Positions 5,040-5,232 of a DNA stretch of 5,232 nucleotides are shown piece after piece. The notes under the pieces are model-generated. The model did not search any database, had not been told where the DNA came from, and was given only the letters and a program-made list of their open reading frames with translations. This DNA is from CAYJAZ01 sp964368455 (GTDB lineage: Bacteria; Desulfobacterota; Desulfovibrionia; Desulfovibrionales; Desulfovibrionaceae). Positions within the stretch are counted from its first letter, which is position 1. The number at the start of each line of letters is the position of its first letter. Location: assembly GCA_964368455.1 (NCBI GenBank), contig CAYJAZ010000056.1:1-5232 (forward strand). The letters run 5' to 3'. A program made the translations under genes and the position numbers.

Positions 5040-5232
5040 ATGAGCTTTCTAAATTCAAGTACAAGTTTTTCACGCTTTACTGTTCTAGAACCAGCTAGTC
5101 AAGAGCTTTTACAACAAATTCCAGAGCTATTAAAAAAATACGCCATTACAGATATAGACGATAGTGCTGAAGAACGTGCCTATGGTTGGACTTGTTTTGA
5201 CGATATGTTAGACACAAATTGGGAAAGAAATG
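5040..5232 (+). CDS. RdgC-like recombination-associated protein, N-terminal 64 residues only
   Basis: The frame is open from the ATG at 5040 to the window edge. The start is supported by AAGAGG at 5029-5034, 5 nt upstream. The visible part begins MSFLNSSTSFSRFTVLEPAS and contains ELLQQIPELLKKYAITDIDD and EERAYGWTCFDDMLDTNW. The pattern of a short N-terminal strand, a helix, then D-I-D-D, G-W and F-D-D-M-L-D resembles proteins of Desulfovibrio-type bacteria annotated as recombination-associated RdgC. RdgC proteins form rings on double-stranded DNA and modulate RecA. The identification comes from memory of the family and from only a third or less of the protein, so it is moderate. Codon use resembles its neighbours. 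Confidence 0.5.
   Translation, partial: MSFLNSSTSFSRFTVLEPASQELLQQIPELLKKYAITDIDDSAEERAYGWTCFDDMLDTNWERN

Noticed and set aside
1..5232. CRISPR array, transposase or toxin-antitoxin system
   Set aside because: No regularly spaced repeat array, no transposase or integrase motifs, and no paired small genes were seen.

Overview
The window comes from an AT-rich bacterial genome (about 30% G+C by eye). It holds a 3'-truncated tRNA-Arg, a complete vitamin B6 locus, a Sel1-repeat/MutT gene pair, a long non-coding stretch, and the start of a gene that resembles the RdgC-like proteins of Desulfovibrio-type bacteria. Low G+C, compact spacing elsewhere and an RdgC-like N-terminus together suggest a host-associated member of the Desulfovibrionales (Lawsonia-like). 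This is inference from remembered family features, not a database match.

Layout: (1) 1-38, minus: 5' part of tRNA-Arg(ACG), cut by the window edge, with a plausible sigma70 promoter at 47-75. (2) 128-1569, minus: pdxT and pdxS, 5 nt apart and transcribed pdxS then pdxT, encoding the glutaminase and synthase halves of the DXP-independent pyridoxal 5'-phosphate (PLP) synthase. (3) 1570-1767: a 198-bp divergent control region with candidate promoters for both directions and several short direct and inverted repeats. (4) 1768-3231, plus: a MocR-family regulator (GntR-type DNA-binding domain fused to an aminotransferase-like PLP-binding domain), almost certainly PdxR. (5) 3386-4355, plus: a secreted or periplasmic Sel1-repeat protein and a MutT-type Nudix hydrolase 13 nt apart, behind a strong-looking promoter at 3332-3359. 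(6) 4356-5039: 684 bp with no convincing gene but with an exact 15-bp direct repeat and overlapping small hairpins. (7) 5040-5232, plus: 5' part of the RdgC-like gene, running off the window.

How they work together: PdxT releases ammonia from glutamine and passes it to PdxS, which builds PLP from ribose 5-phosphate and glyceraldehyde 3-phosphate. The divergent PdxR is expected to sense PLP through its aminotransferase-like domain and to control pdxST and its own gene from the shared region. The repeats there are arranged as described for other PdxR regulators (two direct half-sites about two helical turns apart plus an inverted one), which makes the control region the most interesting part of the window. 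No wholly new system was recognised. The best leads are the PdxR operator layout, an in-frame 12-bp tandem repeat inside pdxR, and the unexplained 684-bp gap.
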